Source: Sophora flavescens (Eukaryota; Streptophyta; Magnoliopsida; Fabales; Fabaceae). Taken from it: DNA of 64,000 bases. The notes under the pieces were generated by a model, which saw nothing but the letters and a program-made list of their open reading frames with translations, did not search any database and had not been told where the DNA came from. The DNA lies in the NCBI GenBank assembly GCA_030762895.1, contig CM061068.1, positions 150,113,311-150,177,310 on the forward strand, written 5' to 3'. Shown here piece after piece: positions 1-12,339 of this stretch. A program made the position numbers and the translations under genes. Every line of letters starts with the position of its first letter. Within the stretch, counting starts at the first letter, position 1.

Positions 1-765
1 TGGTTTGGGCTGCTTGTAGTCTTTTATAAAGTGTCCTGGCTTCTCGCAGCGAAAACATATTGGATCCTTTATCATAAAAAACCTTGTCTCATGTGGCTTT
101 CTACACTTCAAGCACTTTGGCGTAGATATATAGCTTGGTCATCCTTCGTAAGTCCGAGGTGGTCGTTGGTTCCTTTGGGGGCGTGCATACGGCTTCTTTC
201 TGAATCCTTCATTTCCCTTCTTAAATTGTTGAGGCCCAAAATACTTCTGTTTCCCATCCTTGTTTCTTTCATATCCCTCAATGAGGCGACACTTATTCAC
301 TAATACTGAAAATTATCTAATTTCTAGCGGTCCCACTGCTCTTTGTATCTTATGACAAAGTCCATCTTCAAACTTCACACATTTCCAACGCTCATCTGGG
401 CGATGCTGGTAATACATAGAAAATTTTACCAGTTCCACGAACTTAGCAGCATATTCTCCAACAGACATTCCTCCCTGCTTCAATTGTAAGAATTCAAGTT
501 CCTTTGTGTTCTTCAAGTCAGTTGGAAATATTTTTCCAAAAATCTATTCCGGAAAACTGCCCAAGTTATCTTGGTTCATTCCGCTTCCAAGAGCATACGA
601 GTTCCACCCCACCTGTACTCTGCTTCTCCAACTAACATAAAAGTATCAAAAGTTACCTGTTGATCATTAGCGCTGATCATAGCTCGAAAAATCTTTTCCA
701 TCTCTTGGATCCAAAGTTCAGCTTTATTCGGATTATAGCCTCCATTGAATTGAGATGGATTATTT
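1..765 (-). pseudogene. gag fragment of a Tekay-like Ty3/gypsy element (copy D')
   Basis: Minus-strand reading gives the retrotransposon gag domain in pieces. The start (QFNGGYNPNKAELWIQEMEK) lies at about 760-690, a GEAEYRW region at about 610, the stretch ending in MSVGEYAAKFVELVKF at about 480-410, and degraded zinc-knuckle sequence near 1-60. Gag forms the virus-like particle of LTR retrotransposons. The frame is broken several times. It is nearly the same sequence as 54931-55695, where it continues into protease and RT of element D, so this is the gag end of a second copy whose pol lies left of the window. Its upstream side is cut at 765/766 by element E1. Family call is firm; lineage (Tekay/Del chromovirus) is by resemblance. 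Confidence 0.85.
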
Positions 766-1639
766 TGTAACATCCCAGTTTTTCACCTATACCATTAATT
801 ATTTTATTGAAATAATTAATTATCTGGATGTTTATTTTTGATTATTTTTTTTTTGTGTTGTTTAGTTTGAGTAATTTTATTACCTCATTTAAAATATTTT
901 CTAAGTACGTTAACACTGTGTTATTGCAGTGTATACTTGCTTACAAGACAATAATATTACGTTATTGTCACTATTATTCATTGTTTAGAAAAATATTTTA
1001 AATAATATGATTCAAAGGAATTTATTTTCAAATGTTACTCTATTTAATTGTAGATTTGAAAATAAATTAGTCTAGTGTTAACTGGAGATTAATTTTGGAT
1101 CACTGATTTTCTTGGTTGACTAGTTGAATCATCAATCTTTACTCTAATTTGAATTTTGAAATTATATAATTGTCACTCATTGTTTTTAGATCTAATGGTT
1201 CATATTATTTCATTTTTTCTAAAATCAATTTCAACCACACATTTTACCTAATACTAACCAAAAGAAAAGAAAAAAAAATGAAATTTTTCTCCTATCTCTC
1301 TCTCTCTCTTATACGCGTACAGGACCCTCTCCCTCACACTTCTTTCATTTTTTTTGGTTCTGCTTCTTCCCTACACATAACCATCTTCTTCTTCCTCCCT
1401 TCAACTCAAAGTCCTCTCCTCCTTCTCCATCATCGCGTGCCGCCACCAAGGGAGGACCTCCGACCGTCGCACGTGCCATCTCCGTCACAGGTGATGTCCG
1501 GTCACCTGTCCGTCGTGTCTGATGGAGAGAAGAGGAGCGCGCGCTGCAGCTCGCCACCTGTACTTGCGGATCTGTCTTGTTTCACGTTTGGGTCGCGGTC
1601 ACCGCCGCGGTGATGCCTCCTACACTAGTGGAAAATATA

Positions 1640-3600
1640 CATTAGACGGTAAAGGTTTACGTCAGTTAACCAAAAACTAGACGTTAAAAAGGGGGCGGTG
1701 GCAGTTTTGTAAATATCAGACTTCATTAATTCACTGTTAACGTCAGTTGTTTTAAGGACTGACGTTAAAAGTGAGGCGGTGGCAGTTTTGTAAATATGAA
1801 ATCACTATTTGCGTCAGTTGTTAAATGAACTGACGTTAAAAGTGTTTTGCAAGAAATTATTTACACTTCTAACGTTAGTTGTTTATAAAACTGACGTTAG
1901 AAGTGTGATTTTTACTTCAGTTAAATAAATAACTGACGTAAATAATCAACTCATTCCTATCTTTCTTTCGTTGTCATCTCCCTGTTGTCACTCTTAACGC
2001 AGATCATCACTCCATATAGTGCAGTTTATTTCTAATCTTGTTTTTTAAAAAAGTTTATTTTTGATCTTAATTAATTAGCTTGAATTAGTAAATTAACAAA
2101 TTCTTGTGCAAATTAAAAAAACAAACACTTAACATAAAACAAGTTATATATGTATAATCAAATCGTATCTCATTGAAGCGATTCATAAGTTACAATTACA
2201 TGTTTAAAAGATAAAAAATTTCCGCAAGATAGCACTAAAATATAAAAAAGTTTCTGCTTCAACATCATTTTCTTCTCAGTCCTGTCCTCAGAAACTCCAA
2301 CATTGAATGCATCCCCTCCCTCATTTGAAGTCCTTGATGCTCCATCTGAATCCACAGTCACTTTGGAGCCGTGGCAGAGTGAAGGGTGCACTCGATCTGT
2401 TTCAGCAATATTCTTGGAACAGCCACTTGGTTCCAAAGCTGAGGTTTTGGAACTGTAGCTGCTGATTCTCCAGAAGGATGATGGTGTGTGCAATTCACAT
2501 AATGCGATTTACACACCCTTATCACCCATGTAATGCGATTTACACAACCTCAGAAGTTGTTTGACCATTAAGACAGAGACCTTTAAGTCTAGGTATAGGA
2601 AGAAAGAGTGATGAAGTTAATCTCCATGGCAGAGCCATATTGTGAAGCAGAAAAATTAAAGGAAGGAAGGAAGCTATTTATAGGAGTAGGGGATGAAGTT
2701 ACTAGGCGTCGTAAGTTGCTAAAAAATTAAATTGATCATTAAGAGCATTAGGTTCCAAGGTGCATTGGGAGTTGGCAGTCATATATTATAAACGTGCAGA
2801 AAAGAAAACGCCCGAAGGATTAGGAAGAAATAGACCTTTAAGTCTAGGTATAAACTTAGTGCTCATAAAGAGGATTATAGGTTACAATGTGCATGGGTAA
2901 GTAGCACAGCAGTAATGGGTAATTTAGTAGCAGAGTAGTCAAAGGAATGAATGCCTTTGCAGAAACTTATACACTTTTAACGTCAGTTGTTGAATAAAAC
3001 TGACGTTCAAAGTGTTTTTAAAATAAAAAATATTTATTTTTAACGTCAGTTGTTTATACAACTGACGTTAAAAGTGTGATTTTTACTTCAGTTAAATAAA
3101 CAGCTGACGTAAATAAACCTATATCCCTATCTGAAATGCCCTGTTGTCACTCTTAACACAGGTCTGTTAACGTCAGTTGTTGAATAAAACTGAAGTTAAA
3201 AGTGTTTTTAAAATAAAAAATATTTATTTTTAACGTCTGTTGTTTATACAATTGACATTAAAAGTGTGATTTTTACTTCAGTTAAATAAATAGCTGACGT
3301 AAATAATCCTATATCCCTAGCTATCTGAAATGCCCTGTTGTCACTCAATTAACACAGGTCTCAGAGCCATTTTATGAAGGAATAGAAATATAGAGGAAAA
3401 GAAGAGGCATCATTACAGGCTGATAGAGAAGAATGTTACTTTATACAGAGACACAACACTTTTAACGTCAGTTGTATTCAACAACACGCGTTAAAAGTGT
3501 TTTTTTTTAATATTAATATTTAACGTCAGTTTGTTAATAAAACTGACGTTAAAAAATTAATTGTAACGCCAGTTGTTTAATACAACTGACGTTAAATGTT
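1640..3600. repeat. Left subterminal repeats of CACTA-1
   Basis: Many copies of AACGTCAGTTGTTTATA and its complement, often arranged as hairpins with arms of 12-17 bases and short loops (for example about 1868-1903, 3040-3077, 3527-3549, 3565-3594). Such repeats are the usual binding sites of the TNPA-type protein in CACTA elements. A block of about 200 bp, from TTAACGTCAGTTGTTGAATAAAACTG to CCCTGTTGTCACTC...ACAGGTCT, is present twice in tandem (about 2975-3165 and 3166-3362), with a related third version near 1840-2000. A short AGACCTTTAAGTCTAGGTATA sequence also occurs twice (about 2578 and 2832). Confidence 0.8.
2170..2510 (-). pseudogene. Unrecognised ORF inside CACTA-1, possible captured gene fragment
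   Basis: A minus-strand frame stays open for 107 residues from 2493 to 2170. The first 75 residues are rich in Ser, Gly, Asp and Glu, with protein-like composition (for example GSKVTVDSDGASRTSNEGGD), and the DNA is clearly less AT-rich than its surroundings. I do not recognise a family. It lies between subterminal repeat blocks, where CACTA elements sometimes carry captured exons. It could equally be a remnant of the element's own second gene or chance. The last 30 residues (from about 2265 down) look like non-coding AT-rich sequence. No catalytic or structural motif is visible. Confidence 0.25.
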
Positions 3601-4310
3601 GTTTTATATAACGTTTACACCCGCGCTATACGCACTTCGCTCGTACGTACGTCTCTTTTCTCTTTTCATCACGCTCAACCCTAAATCACTCTCAACCCTC
3701 ACTCTCACTCTCACCAAGCCACGAGAACCCTAATCGCGAGCTCATCTCCACCGCAACCACCGCGAGGGCTTCTTCGCCACCACCGTGAGGTACACTATTA
3801 ACCCTAACTCTGTCTTTCCATTCATTCTTTGCAATAACTTGACGTACATCTCTCTTTCCCCTTCCCGCGCACTAACTCTCCTTGTCCCTCTGCTCTCAGT
3901 AACCACATCGAACGTTGGCCACCACTCGAGCTCCCCTCCCCACCACCACGCGAGCACCTATTTCTGGTGAGTATTTAGGGCACATTTTTGTATTTTTGGT
4001 TTTGAGTGTATGTTGAAACTGTAGTCTCCGTAGTTGAAACTTGAAACCGTGAGTTTGAGTTGTTTGGAATGTACGTCTCTGTTTTTGGTTTTGAGTGCAT
4101 GTTGCTCTGCTGGTTGATCTGTCATGGCCGTAATGCTAATCACGGCTAGGCCATGATCAGTTCTGCCTGTGATGGCATGGTCTGTTCAGTTGGCATGTTA
4201 CGGCCGTGATGGACATCACTGCCAGGCCGTGACCAGTGTTTGGCAATTAATCTTTAAAAACTATAGTTTTCAATCTCCCGTATTGTCCTTATATTGGATA
4301 TATATATGTT
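3600..4310 (+). promoter_or_regulatory. Putative leader and intron ahead of the CACTA-1 transposase
   Basis: About 3640-3790 is C/T-rich with repeated AACCCTAA and CTCTCA runs, the usual look of a plant 5' untranslated leader. It is followed by GTGAGGTA near 3786, which could be a splice donor. Between 4120 and 4240 several imperfect copies of GGCCGTGAT in both orientations occur, of unknown meaning. The transposase frame opens at about 4327. The exact transcription start is not determined; this is inference from composition. Confidence 0.35.
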
Positions 4311-4326
4311 TTGTATATCTACAGGA

Positions 4327-7300
4327 CCTATCTAGTTATGGATCGTAGTTGGATGGTTTGTAAGCGTACTAGTGCTGAGTATTTGAAGGGGGTGGGAGAA
4401 TTTATAGAATTTGCTCAAAGGAATGTTCCTAATAGTAATGGAATGTTCTGTTGTCCTTGTGTCAAGTGTTTGAATACGAGGAAATGTACGGTGAAGGATA
4501 TACGTACTCATTTGATTTGTGAAGGGATTTCCTTGAGTTATACAAGATGGATATGGCATGGTGATATGTTGTTGAGTAGTAATACGGCGAGTGTCTCCCA
4601 AAGTGAGGACGTTGACGTAGATATGGAGGATGATCGAGTAGAGGACATGATCCGTGATATTGGACAAGAATCTTTTCATCGAGCGCATGTGTATGATAGG
4701 TTGTGCGGTGATGCGGATAAGCCTTTATATCCAGGGTGTACTACTCATACACGGTTGTCGGCGGTGCTAAAATTGGTTTGTGTGAAGGCGAGAAATGGTT
4801 GGAGTGATAAAAGCTTCACGGAATTGCTTGAAGTGTTGAAAGACTTGCTTCTGAGGAGGACAACACATTGCCTGACCGTAACTATGAGGCCAAGAAGGTA
4901 TTGTGTCCTATGGGTATGGAGTATAAGAAGATACACGCATGCCCCAATGATTGTATATTGTACACCGGTGTTCATGAAGACAAACACGATTGCCCCAAAT
5001 GTGGGTTATCACGATACAAAGTGAAGGGTGGTGATGATGATGATGATGATGATGTTGATGATGTGAGAAAAAAGGGTCCTCCTGCGAAGGTGTTGTGGTA
5101 TCTTCCAATAATTCCAAGGTTCAAGCGATTGTTTGCCAATGCGAAAGATGCGAAGAATCTTAGATGGCATAATGATGAGAGGAAATGTGATGGAAAGGTT
5201 CGTCATCCTGCTGATTCTATTCAATGGAAGAATATCGATACTATGTTTCCGGATTTCGCCGATGAGCCAAGAAACCTAAGGCTTGGACTTGCTACGGATG
5301 GAATGAATCCTTATGGTAACATGAGTAGTATTCATAGTTCATGGCCTGTTCTGTTGGTGATTTACAACATGCCCCCTTGGTTGTGCATGAAGCGCAAATA
5401 CATGATGTTGTCTATGATGATTTCAGGCCCAAAGCAACCGGGAAATGACTTAGATGTTTATCTAGGTCCCTTGATTGAAGACTTGAAAACGTTATGGGTG
5501 GAAGGTGTTGATGTAGTTGATGGGTATTCTCATGAGACTTTCAAGCTTCGTGCCATGTTATTTTGCACCATCAACGACTTTCCAGCATACGGTAACTTGT
5601 CCGGGTACAGTGTCAAGGGGCATAAAGCATGCCCTATATGTGAAGAAGGCACATGCTACACTCAGTTGCATCATGGAAATAAGACGGTTTACCTTGGGCA
5701 TCGGAGATTTCTTAGACGTGATCACCCATATCGTAAGATGAAAAAAGCTTTTAATGGATGCCAAGAGACAGAAGAAGCACCGGCGGCCTTAATTGGAGAG
5801 CAGGTTTATCAGAGGGTAAAGGACATCGATGTTATATTCGGCAAGTCCATAAAGAAAGGTAAAGCTGTTGAGAAAAACATATGGAAGAAGAGGTCGATAT
5901 TCTTTGATCTTCCATACTGGCACAAGCTTGATGTCAGACACTGCATTGATGTGATGCATGTGGAGAAAAATGTGTGTTATAGTGTGATCGGGACGCTTCT
6001 CAACATTCAGGGCAAGACAAAGGATGGTGTGAATGCTCGTCTCGACCTCATTGCTATGGGTATACGAGAGCAGTTAGCTCCAGTTGTTGAGGATGGTAAG
6101 CGGACTTATTTGCCGCCAGTATGTCATACTTTGTCAAAAAAAAAAAAAAGAGACAAAGTTTCTGCGGGTGTCTTCAGGGCATCAAAGTTCCACATGGTTA
6201 CTCTTCAAATATGAAGAGGCTTGTCTCTAGTGATCTTAAATTGGTTGGCTTGAAGTCTCATGATTGTCACATCTTGATGTAACAACTTCTGCCCGTTGCT
6301 ATTCGTGGTATTGCTACAAAAAATATGAGACATGCCATTACTCGGTTGTGCTCATTCTTCAATTCTATATGTAGCAAAGTCGTTGACCCCCGTATGTTGG
6401 ATGACTTGGAAGTTGAGGCTGCTACAATCTTGTGCCAATTGGAGATGTATTTTCCTCCTTCCTTTTTCGACATAATGGTTCACTTAATTGTTCATTTGGT
6501 GAGGGAGATTAGATTATGTGGGCCGGTTTTTCTGAGATGGATGTACCCAGTTGAGCGCTACATGAAGATCTTGAAAGGGTACGTGAAGAATCCTCATCGC
6601 CCGGAAGCATCTATTGTTCAAATGTATGTTGCAGAAGAAGCTATTGAGTTTTGTTCGGACTACCTTCATAACACGGATCCTATAAGGGTTCCTAAGCCTC
6701 GGCATGATGAGATCAGATGTCAAGGTAAGGGTACACATGACTTAAGAATTAATAGGAAGGATCAGGAGGAAGTGCTTCGAGCACATTTGTATGTATTGAA
6801 CAACATCGAATGTGTTCAGCCTTTCTTATTTGAACATAAAAGAAAAGTCAATCAAGAAAACCCTCGAATGAGCGAAAGGTTGTTGTTGAACAAGCATAAC
6901 AAGACTTTCTTACCATGGTTCAAGGAAGAAATGCTTAAGGATGGTAGTACTGCTTCTGATGACGTAAAATGGCTAGCACGTGGGCCTAACTTCAACGTCA
7001 TATGTTGGAGCGGATACGACATAAATAACTTTTCCTTTTATACAAAGGAACAAGATAACAAGAGTACCATGCAAAATAGTGGGGTTATGATCATGGCCGA
7101 AGCAATGCACTTCTCTAGTGCAAAGGACACAAAACCCGTTACAGCACCAAGACCTTACTTTGGATATATTGAAGATATTTGGGTTCTCGATTACACTAAG
7201 CTTACGGTGCCGGTATTTAAATGTAAGTGGGTTGATAGTAACGATGGTGTACAAACCGATGAATTGGGGTTCACATTGGTAGACCTCAACAAGTTAGGTC

Positions 7301-7554
7301 ATATAAATGAGCCTTTCATAATGGCTTCCCAAGCAAAACAAGTGTTCTACATCACTGATCCTTCTAACAAAAGGTTGTCCGTGGTTCTCCAAGGAAAAAG
7401 CATGTATAATGGTAGTGATGAAAATGAAGATTCAAATCTTGATATTCTTGAGACTCCTTCTTTTTCAACAAACATGCCTACTATAATCGAGGAGACACAG
7501 GTGGACGATGTACATGCCACTCGTGATGATCATCACGAAGGGATATTGATATAG
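4327..7554 (+). pseudogene. TNP2-type CACTA transposase, frameshifted
   Basis: The transposase would bind element ends and catalyse cut-and-paste movement in the nucleus. Domains in order: transposase-associated N-terminal domain (about 4340-4560, with CCPCVKC and WIWHGD); the TNP2 catalytic domain (about 4880-6080, including YLPIIPRFKRL, RWHNDER, CTINDFPAYGNLSG and HCIDVMHVEKN); DUF4218 (about 6180-6650, MYFPPSFFD, HLIVHLV); DUF4216 (about 6980-7370). An acidic run of Asp residues sits at about 5030-5065. Three breaks are visible: a one-base loss near 4852, a frame change at the A-run near 6137-6150, and a TAA stop at about 6280. Downstream frames remain well conserved to the stop at 7554. 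The gene starts inside CACTA-1 and drives nothing else visible. Family identity is secure; function is almost certainly lost unless supplied in trans. Confidence 0.92.
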
Positions 7555-7744
7555 GTAGTTTAAACTTAGTATACATTTATAACCTATGTTAATAAATATA
7601 TATTGTTTTGAACAAGCATACATATGGATCATTGTTCCATTTTTCCTTTGCAATTCTGTAATGTGTGTGATATTGTGTTACTGGGATATTTACTGAATGC
7701 AGGGATGGCTTAGGGGAGTGATATTTTAAAACTGAATTTAAAAA

Positions 7745-8044
7745 AAAATACTATTAACGTCAGTTGTATCATACAACTGACGTTAAAATTAAGACCTTTA
7801 ACGTCAGTTCTTTATAACAATTGACGTTAGTTTTAACAAAATTAACGTCGGTTATGTTAAAGAACTGACATTAATTTTGACAAAAATAACGTCAGTTGTG
7901 TTAAAGAACCGACGTTATTAGTGTTATATTTAACGTTCAATCGACGTTAAAAGTTAACTTTAACGTCATTGTATTTACGTCGATCAAGATTTCGACGTAA
8001 AAAATCAATTTTAACTGACATAAAAAGCACTTATTGCACTAGTG
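7745..8044. repeat. Right subterminal repeats of CACTA-1
   Basis: AACGTCAGTTGT-type hairpins as at the left end, for example at about 7754-7787 and 7799-7828, ending in the terminal CACTAGTG. They pair in inverted orientation with the left array. Confidence 0.8.
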
Positions 8045-11000
8045 CTACCACCGTCCCCAGTCACTGCCGCCGCGCCGGACCTCCTAGTAACCACCACCTC
8101 TTCTTCTTCCTTGCTGGGTAAGTGAAAATCCACCCCAAGTGTTTCAGTTTCAAATACCCCAATTCCTCAAACCCTAACATTTTGATTTTAAATCTCAAAT
8201 GTGATATTAACTCTATTTTAGTGCAATTGGGGTTGTGAATTTGTGATATCCTAAGTTAATTTTATTATTCTTTAGTTAGAATGAGTTTTCCCTAAATTGA
8301 TTTATGAACCCTAAAGCCCCAAATATGATTTCATTTGAAATTAGTTTTGTAATTGTGAAATTAACTATGTTATTTTGCAATTGGGACTGTTAATTTATGT
8401 TTACCAAGCTTATTTAGTAATTTTATGATAAAATCTCATTTTCCCCAATTATTGATGATGAACACTATTTTTGTCCAAATTTGATTTCTATAGAAAGTGA
8501 CACTATTTGTGAAATTAAGTGTTTAAATCAACTTAGAGTGAGTGTTTGATGATAAATGATTGACTGTTTGATTTGTCTGATTGTTGAAAATGCTTTGACT
8601 CCCTCTCTGGGATGTTGTCGTGATTATGTTTGCTTGTGGAAGCAAGTTTTACATTTTTCGGGAGCTGACATGAGTTGTTTACACTTGTCACAAGGTGTCA
8701 GAGGAAACTGGAACGTCCAGTCAGGTTATTCGTTGGAGTTTAGCTTTGTGCATCTCCACTCTGAGGGAAATTGACTGTTGAAAACCCAGGAAATGAACCT
8801 CTCTTGTCTACAAGAGGTAAGGGTGGAGTGAACCACTTCACACCATATTGGTGGATGTGAAGATGGCTTTATTTATCTGGTTGTCGGAAAATCCTAAATC
8901 AAGGATTATCCACTTTGTTTATGTAGTCCCTTATGATGACATTATTGTATTGGTTAATTGTTGTTGGATTTATGTTTATTGGTGTGATTGATTGATTGAT
9001 TGTAAAATGATTTATAGCATGTTGAAAACCATCACTTTGATCATTGGATCAAAGTGAGGATTTAATACTTGGTTATTGTAAATAAATTGATTATTGTGAT
9101 TATTCGATATAACATGACATGTTGATGCGTATGAAAAATTGTGAGATTATTTGGTGAAGTGTAACCTTCACTTTGGTTGTGATTGGCATTTGGCCAAGTG
9201 TGAATGGAAATGGGAGTTTAACTCCAATCCTTGAAACTTAAGCGATTTTAATATCCTTAAGTGAGAAAATGAATGTTAAATCCATAAAGGAAAATGAATT
9301 AGTTTTGAACAATTGTTTTGGAACTTTGATTTTTTGTTAAGGTTTTAGAAAAGAGTTGAGAAATATTTTAATCGTACGTTATATTTTGAATTACCCAAAT
9401 GATGCCTTAGAAATTAATGAAATAAGTGTTTTAAGGATAAATGAAAAAAAGAAGGAAGTGTTGTTTTTCCAAAACTGTTTTTATATGGTTTAAAACCCTC
9501 TTAAAATGTTCAAATTGATTCCAAAATGGTTTTGATAATTGTTTAAGTCATGAAAGGATAAAATCTTTTTTTAAGAGACAAAGGAATTGTATATCAGTAT
9601 TTTGAACTTGTGAAATTAACTAAGAACAGAGAATCGACCAACACTATTTTTAGGAATTGGAAATTGTTTTTGACACTTAATTAAGTGTCCTAAGGTTACA
9701 AGTGAATTATTAACCTTTAGAATCAAAGAGTTTATGCAAAGGAATTTCCAAATTTTCAAACTTAGAAGTTTTCGGTCAAGTTTTAGGACTTTTGAGTGAA
9801 ATGTTATCCAAGACCTTACTTTGGTATTTTAATACCTTATAATGAGTATTAGAACCTAGATACTAGATGATTTTGAATAAAGGAAGCTTATTTTGAAAGT
9901 TTAGGGGTTTTTACCCTAAATTAAGTAAAACGGAAAAATAGTCTTTCAATAATTTTATGGGTTTTGGAATACTGTTTTGAAGGATTTGGTATCAATATAC
10001 CTATGAGTCAATCTTACTTCCAAAATGACATGGTTTCAAACAAAGGGTTTTGATTTTGGATAAAAGTGGTTTTGGTCTTCAAGACTAGTATTTCAAGTTA
10101 AATGAAAAACATAAGTCGAGGATGGGTTAGAGAAAACAAAGACTTAATGATTATGACTCATGGTGGAGCAAGACCCTATGTCATAAAGTAAGGACTATTC
10201 ACTTATCCTTAAATCCATAATACTTAATGACAAAGAGTATTTTAAGGTTACTTGCTTGACAAGTAATCCTGTTCGGGCATGGACTTAAAGAGGCTTAATT
10301 GAGTTGGTGACAAATGACCAACCTTCATAATGTAATAAAGCGTTGAAACATGGATAGTCCAACGAGGGGTGATTCCCAACAGGTTGGTACTGTCTGCTTT
10401 GCCTCCATAATGGCTTTTGGTTGCTGTAAGGAACCCCAAAATTTATTCGGTGGATAAATACGAACGAAATCACTTTTAGTTTCCGTAAGGAACCCCGAAA
10501 TTTATCCGGTATATAAATATGAACGCACACGCCATTAACGACATTATTGCCTAAACACATAGTTGATACTATGTTACGTAAGGCCTTTGTGCCTAGGAAG
10601 TTGAGCCGACATGCATGTGTGCATGAGGACGTGCTATTGACGATCTTAAATTGTCTTGGGGGTGATCAGGGTAGGAGGGTCACGAATGGCCAGTTGGTGT
10701 TTCTTCTTGGTCGTGGCGTTCCATGCAATACACTGACATCAACTACTAGATGCTAGCCGGTCAAGGTTATCGAGAGTGCTTCACAATCAATTATAGTATC
10801 GCCATGTGGCTGTTACTATTGAACTCTAACCACTCCTTCCGAATGTTCTCTTATCTCCGGAGTTAGGGTCAAATCTTCCTTGAGGCTATGTAGGTATGGG
10901 ACTATGCAATTTCAATCAGTTACCTCTGTACTCATGTCTCTATGAACTAATAGTGTCCAGTCATGCTCGACGAGATTATGGTTACATTGATATTGTGTAC

Positions 11001-11929
11001 TGTTGACTATACGTTCACGTGTTATCCGTTACTTGTATATACTGGATTGTTTGACCGAGATATATGTTTACATGGATATGAATGTATGATATGTGGTGTC
11101 GTGCTATTTTCGTATCTGTAATATGCTGTGATGTTTGGGAATCTCACCTCCTTGTTTTATATTGCCTATGTCGGCTAGCTATGTGCCTTCTGTGTTCTTT
11201 TGAGAAGACTGAGATGTCAAGGTGTTGCTCATTTGATTCATCATAGAGGTTGAGGTTCGAGCTTGCTGACGATATATTGAAGTTTCTAGTGGACGTCTTC
11301 AAACTTTCAGATGGTTCAGTATGATGGTCTTTCTGTTTTTTGTCATGCCTGACCTTTCTTTTCTTGATATAGGCATGATTGTCATTGGTCTGTAGGCTAT
11401 GACTTTCTCCTTGGTAAGGGAAATGGCTTAGTCTGAGAGCTAATTTTGTAATGGCTATAGTGATGTCTTTTGTTACAACGTCAGTAATGGACTCAAATAG
11501 AGTTTCCACTAGATCTCATTAGCTGAGTTTGTTCTTCTCACGATGTACGAGAGAGGATGGTCTTTTATATTTTAGTTTGGCCAGCTTGGGATGTCTGGGA
11601 GTTAATGTTACTGTTTATGGAGCTGCGACTCCAAGTATCTTATATTTTAGGACCTGTGACTCCATAGCTTGATGTTGAGTCTGTGTATCTATATGTTTTC
11701 AGTTTATGCGTCGGGTTAGGTTATGTAAATGATTTTCGAACTTGTAACCTTAATCATGATTGTGAAATAATTTTATTGCACCCTTACTTGATTCCAAGTA
11801 ATTATAGTTATGCCTTGTGGAAAAAGAAAAAAAAATTACCCATTATATTACAGCGAATTTTAATTAACCTACTTTTCGGTCTTAAAATGTCATGGAAAAT
11901 ATAGCGCCCGAGAAGGGTATTACATTAGA

Positions 11930-11941
11930 TGGTATCTGAGC
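11930..11941 (+). other. Primer binding site of E1 (tRNA-Met type)
   Basis: TGGTATCTGAGC follows the LTR end by five bases and matches the common plant tRNA-Met primer site TGGTATCAGAGC with one change. It fixes the plus orientation of E and the LTR end. Confidence 0.85.
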
Positions 11942-12339
11942 TGGCCGAGTCTTTTGGGCTTGGGGTATAGGTCTGCCGTCGTTTGTGTTGTGTTTTCTTT
12001 GATTGTTTGATGTGTTGTTATGTGTTCTTGGTTCTTTGGAGAACCAATCTTTAGAAGGATGACAACCTTGGTCTATCCTTGTTTGTGTTTCTGTTTTCAC
12101 GACGTTGTTCCGAAAGGAGACAACGATGTTTGGTATTCTATTCATTATTGTTTCTAAGGAGGAATGATAGTGGACAGAATTTTGATGTCTAGTTTGCTTT
12201 GAGTTTGTCATCCTTAACCCCGGTAAGGATTGACTGTCTGATGGTTGAAGCGAAGAACAAAACCGTTGATAAGGAATTTTTAATGATAATTTTCTGAACG
12301 AGTTCTTTTCTTGCAAAGTTTGAGGCGTATCAGAGAATG

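Larger units (their letters stand above)
1623..8044 (+). mobile_element. CACTA-1: CACTA (En/Spm) DNA transposon, 6.42 kb
   Basis: Both ends read CACTAGTG inward (1623-1630, and 8037-8044 on the other strand). It is flanked by the 3 bp duplication CTA (1620-1622, 8045-8047). The homologous E2 sequence at 56248-56253 runs straight through with no insertion, which confirms the boundaries. It holds subterminal repeats built on AACGTCAGTTG, a leader region at about 3600-3970 and one TNP2-type transposase gene on the plus strand. No second TNPA-like gene was recognised. The transposase is broken, so this copy is probably non-autonomous now, though its ends look usable in trans. Confidence 0.93.
766..11924 (+). 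mobile_element. 5' LTR of gypsy element E1, about 4.73 kb, split by CACTA-1
   Basis: The LTR begins TGTAACATCCCAG at 766 and ends TATTACA at 11924, five bases before a tRNA-Met-like primer site. Removing CACTA-1 (1623-8044) and one copy of its duplicated site leaves about 4.73 kb, long for a gypsy LTR. The same start recurs at 13769 (3' LTR) and at 55696 (E2). It is inserted in gag; the five bases before it are TATTT, but the matching right flank is not in view. Within it, 1290-1620 plus 8048-8120 reads as a pyrimidine-rich then GC-rich leader ending in a good splice donor (GGTAAGTG near 8116). A duplicated segment of about 42 bp (GTAAGGAACCCC...) lies at 10426-10468 and 10487-10527; E2 has only one copy. 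The rest is AT-rich with no supported gene. Confidence 0.85.

Noticed and set aside
1170..1613. A 147-residue plus-strand frame near the start of E1
   Set aside because: It covers the C/T-rich leader-like part of the LTR, is Ser/Pro/Leu-rich and is not kept as the same frame in E2 (55912-56292).
11930..11941. Possible tRNA gene remnant
   Set aside because: Only the 3' acceptor-complement segment is present, as expected for a primer site; no cloverleaf can be formed.
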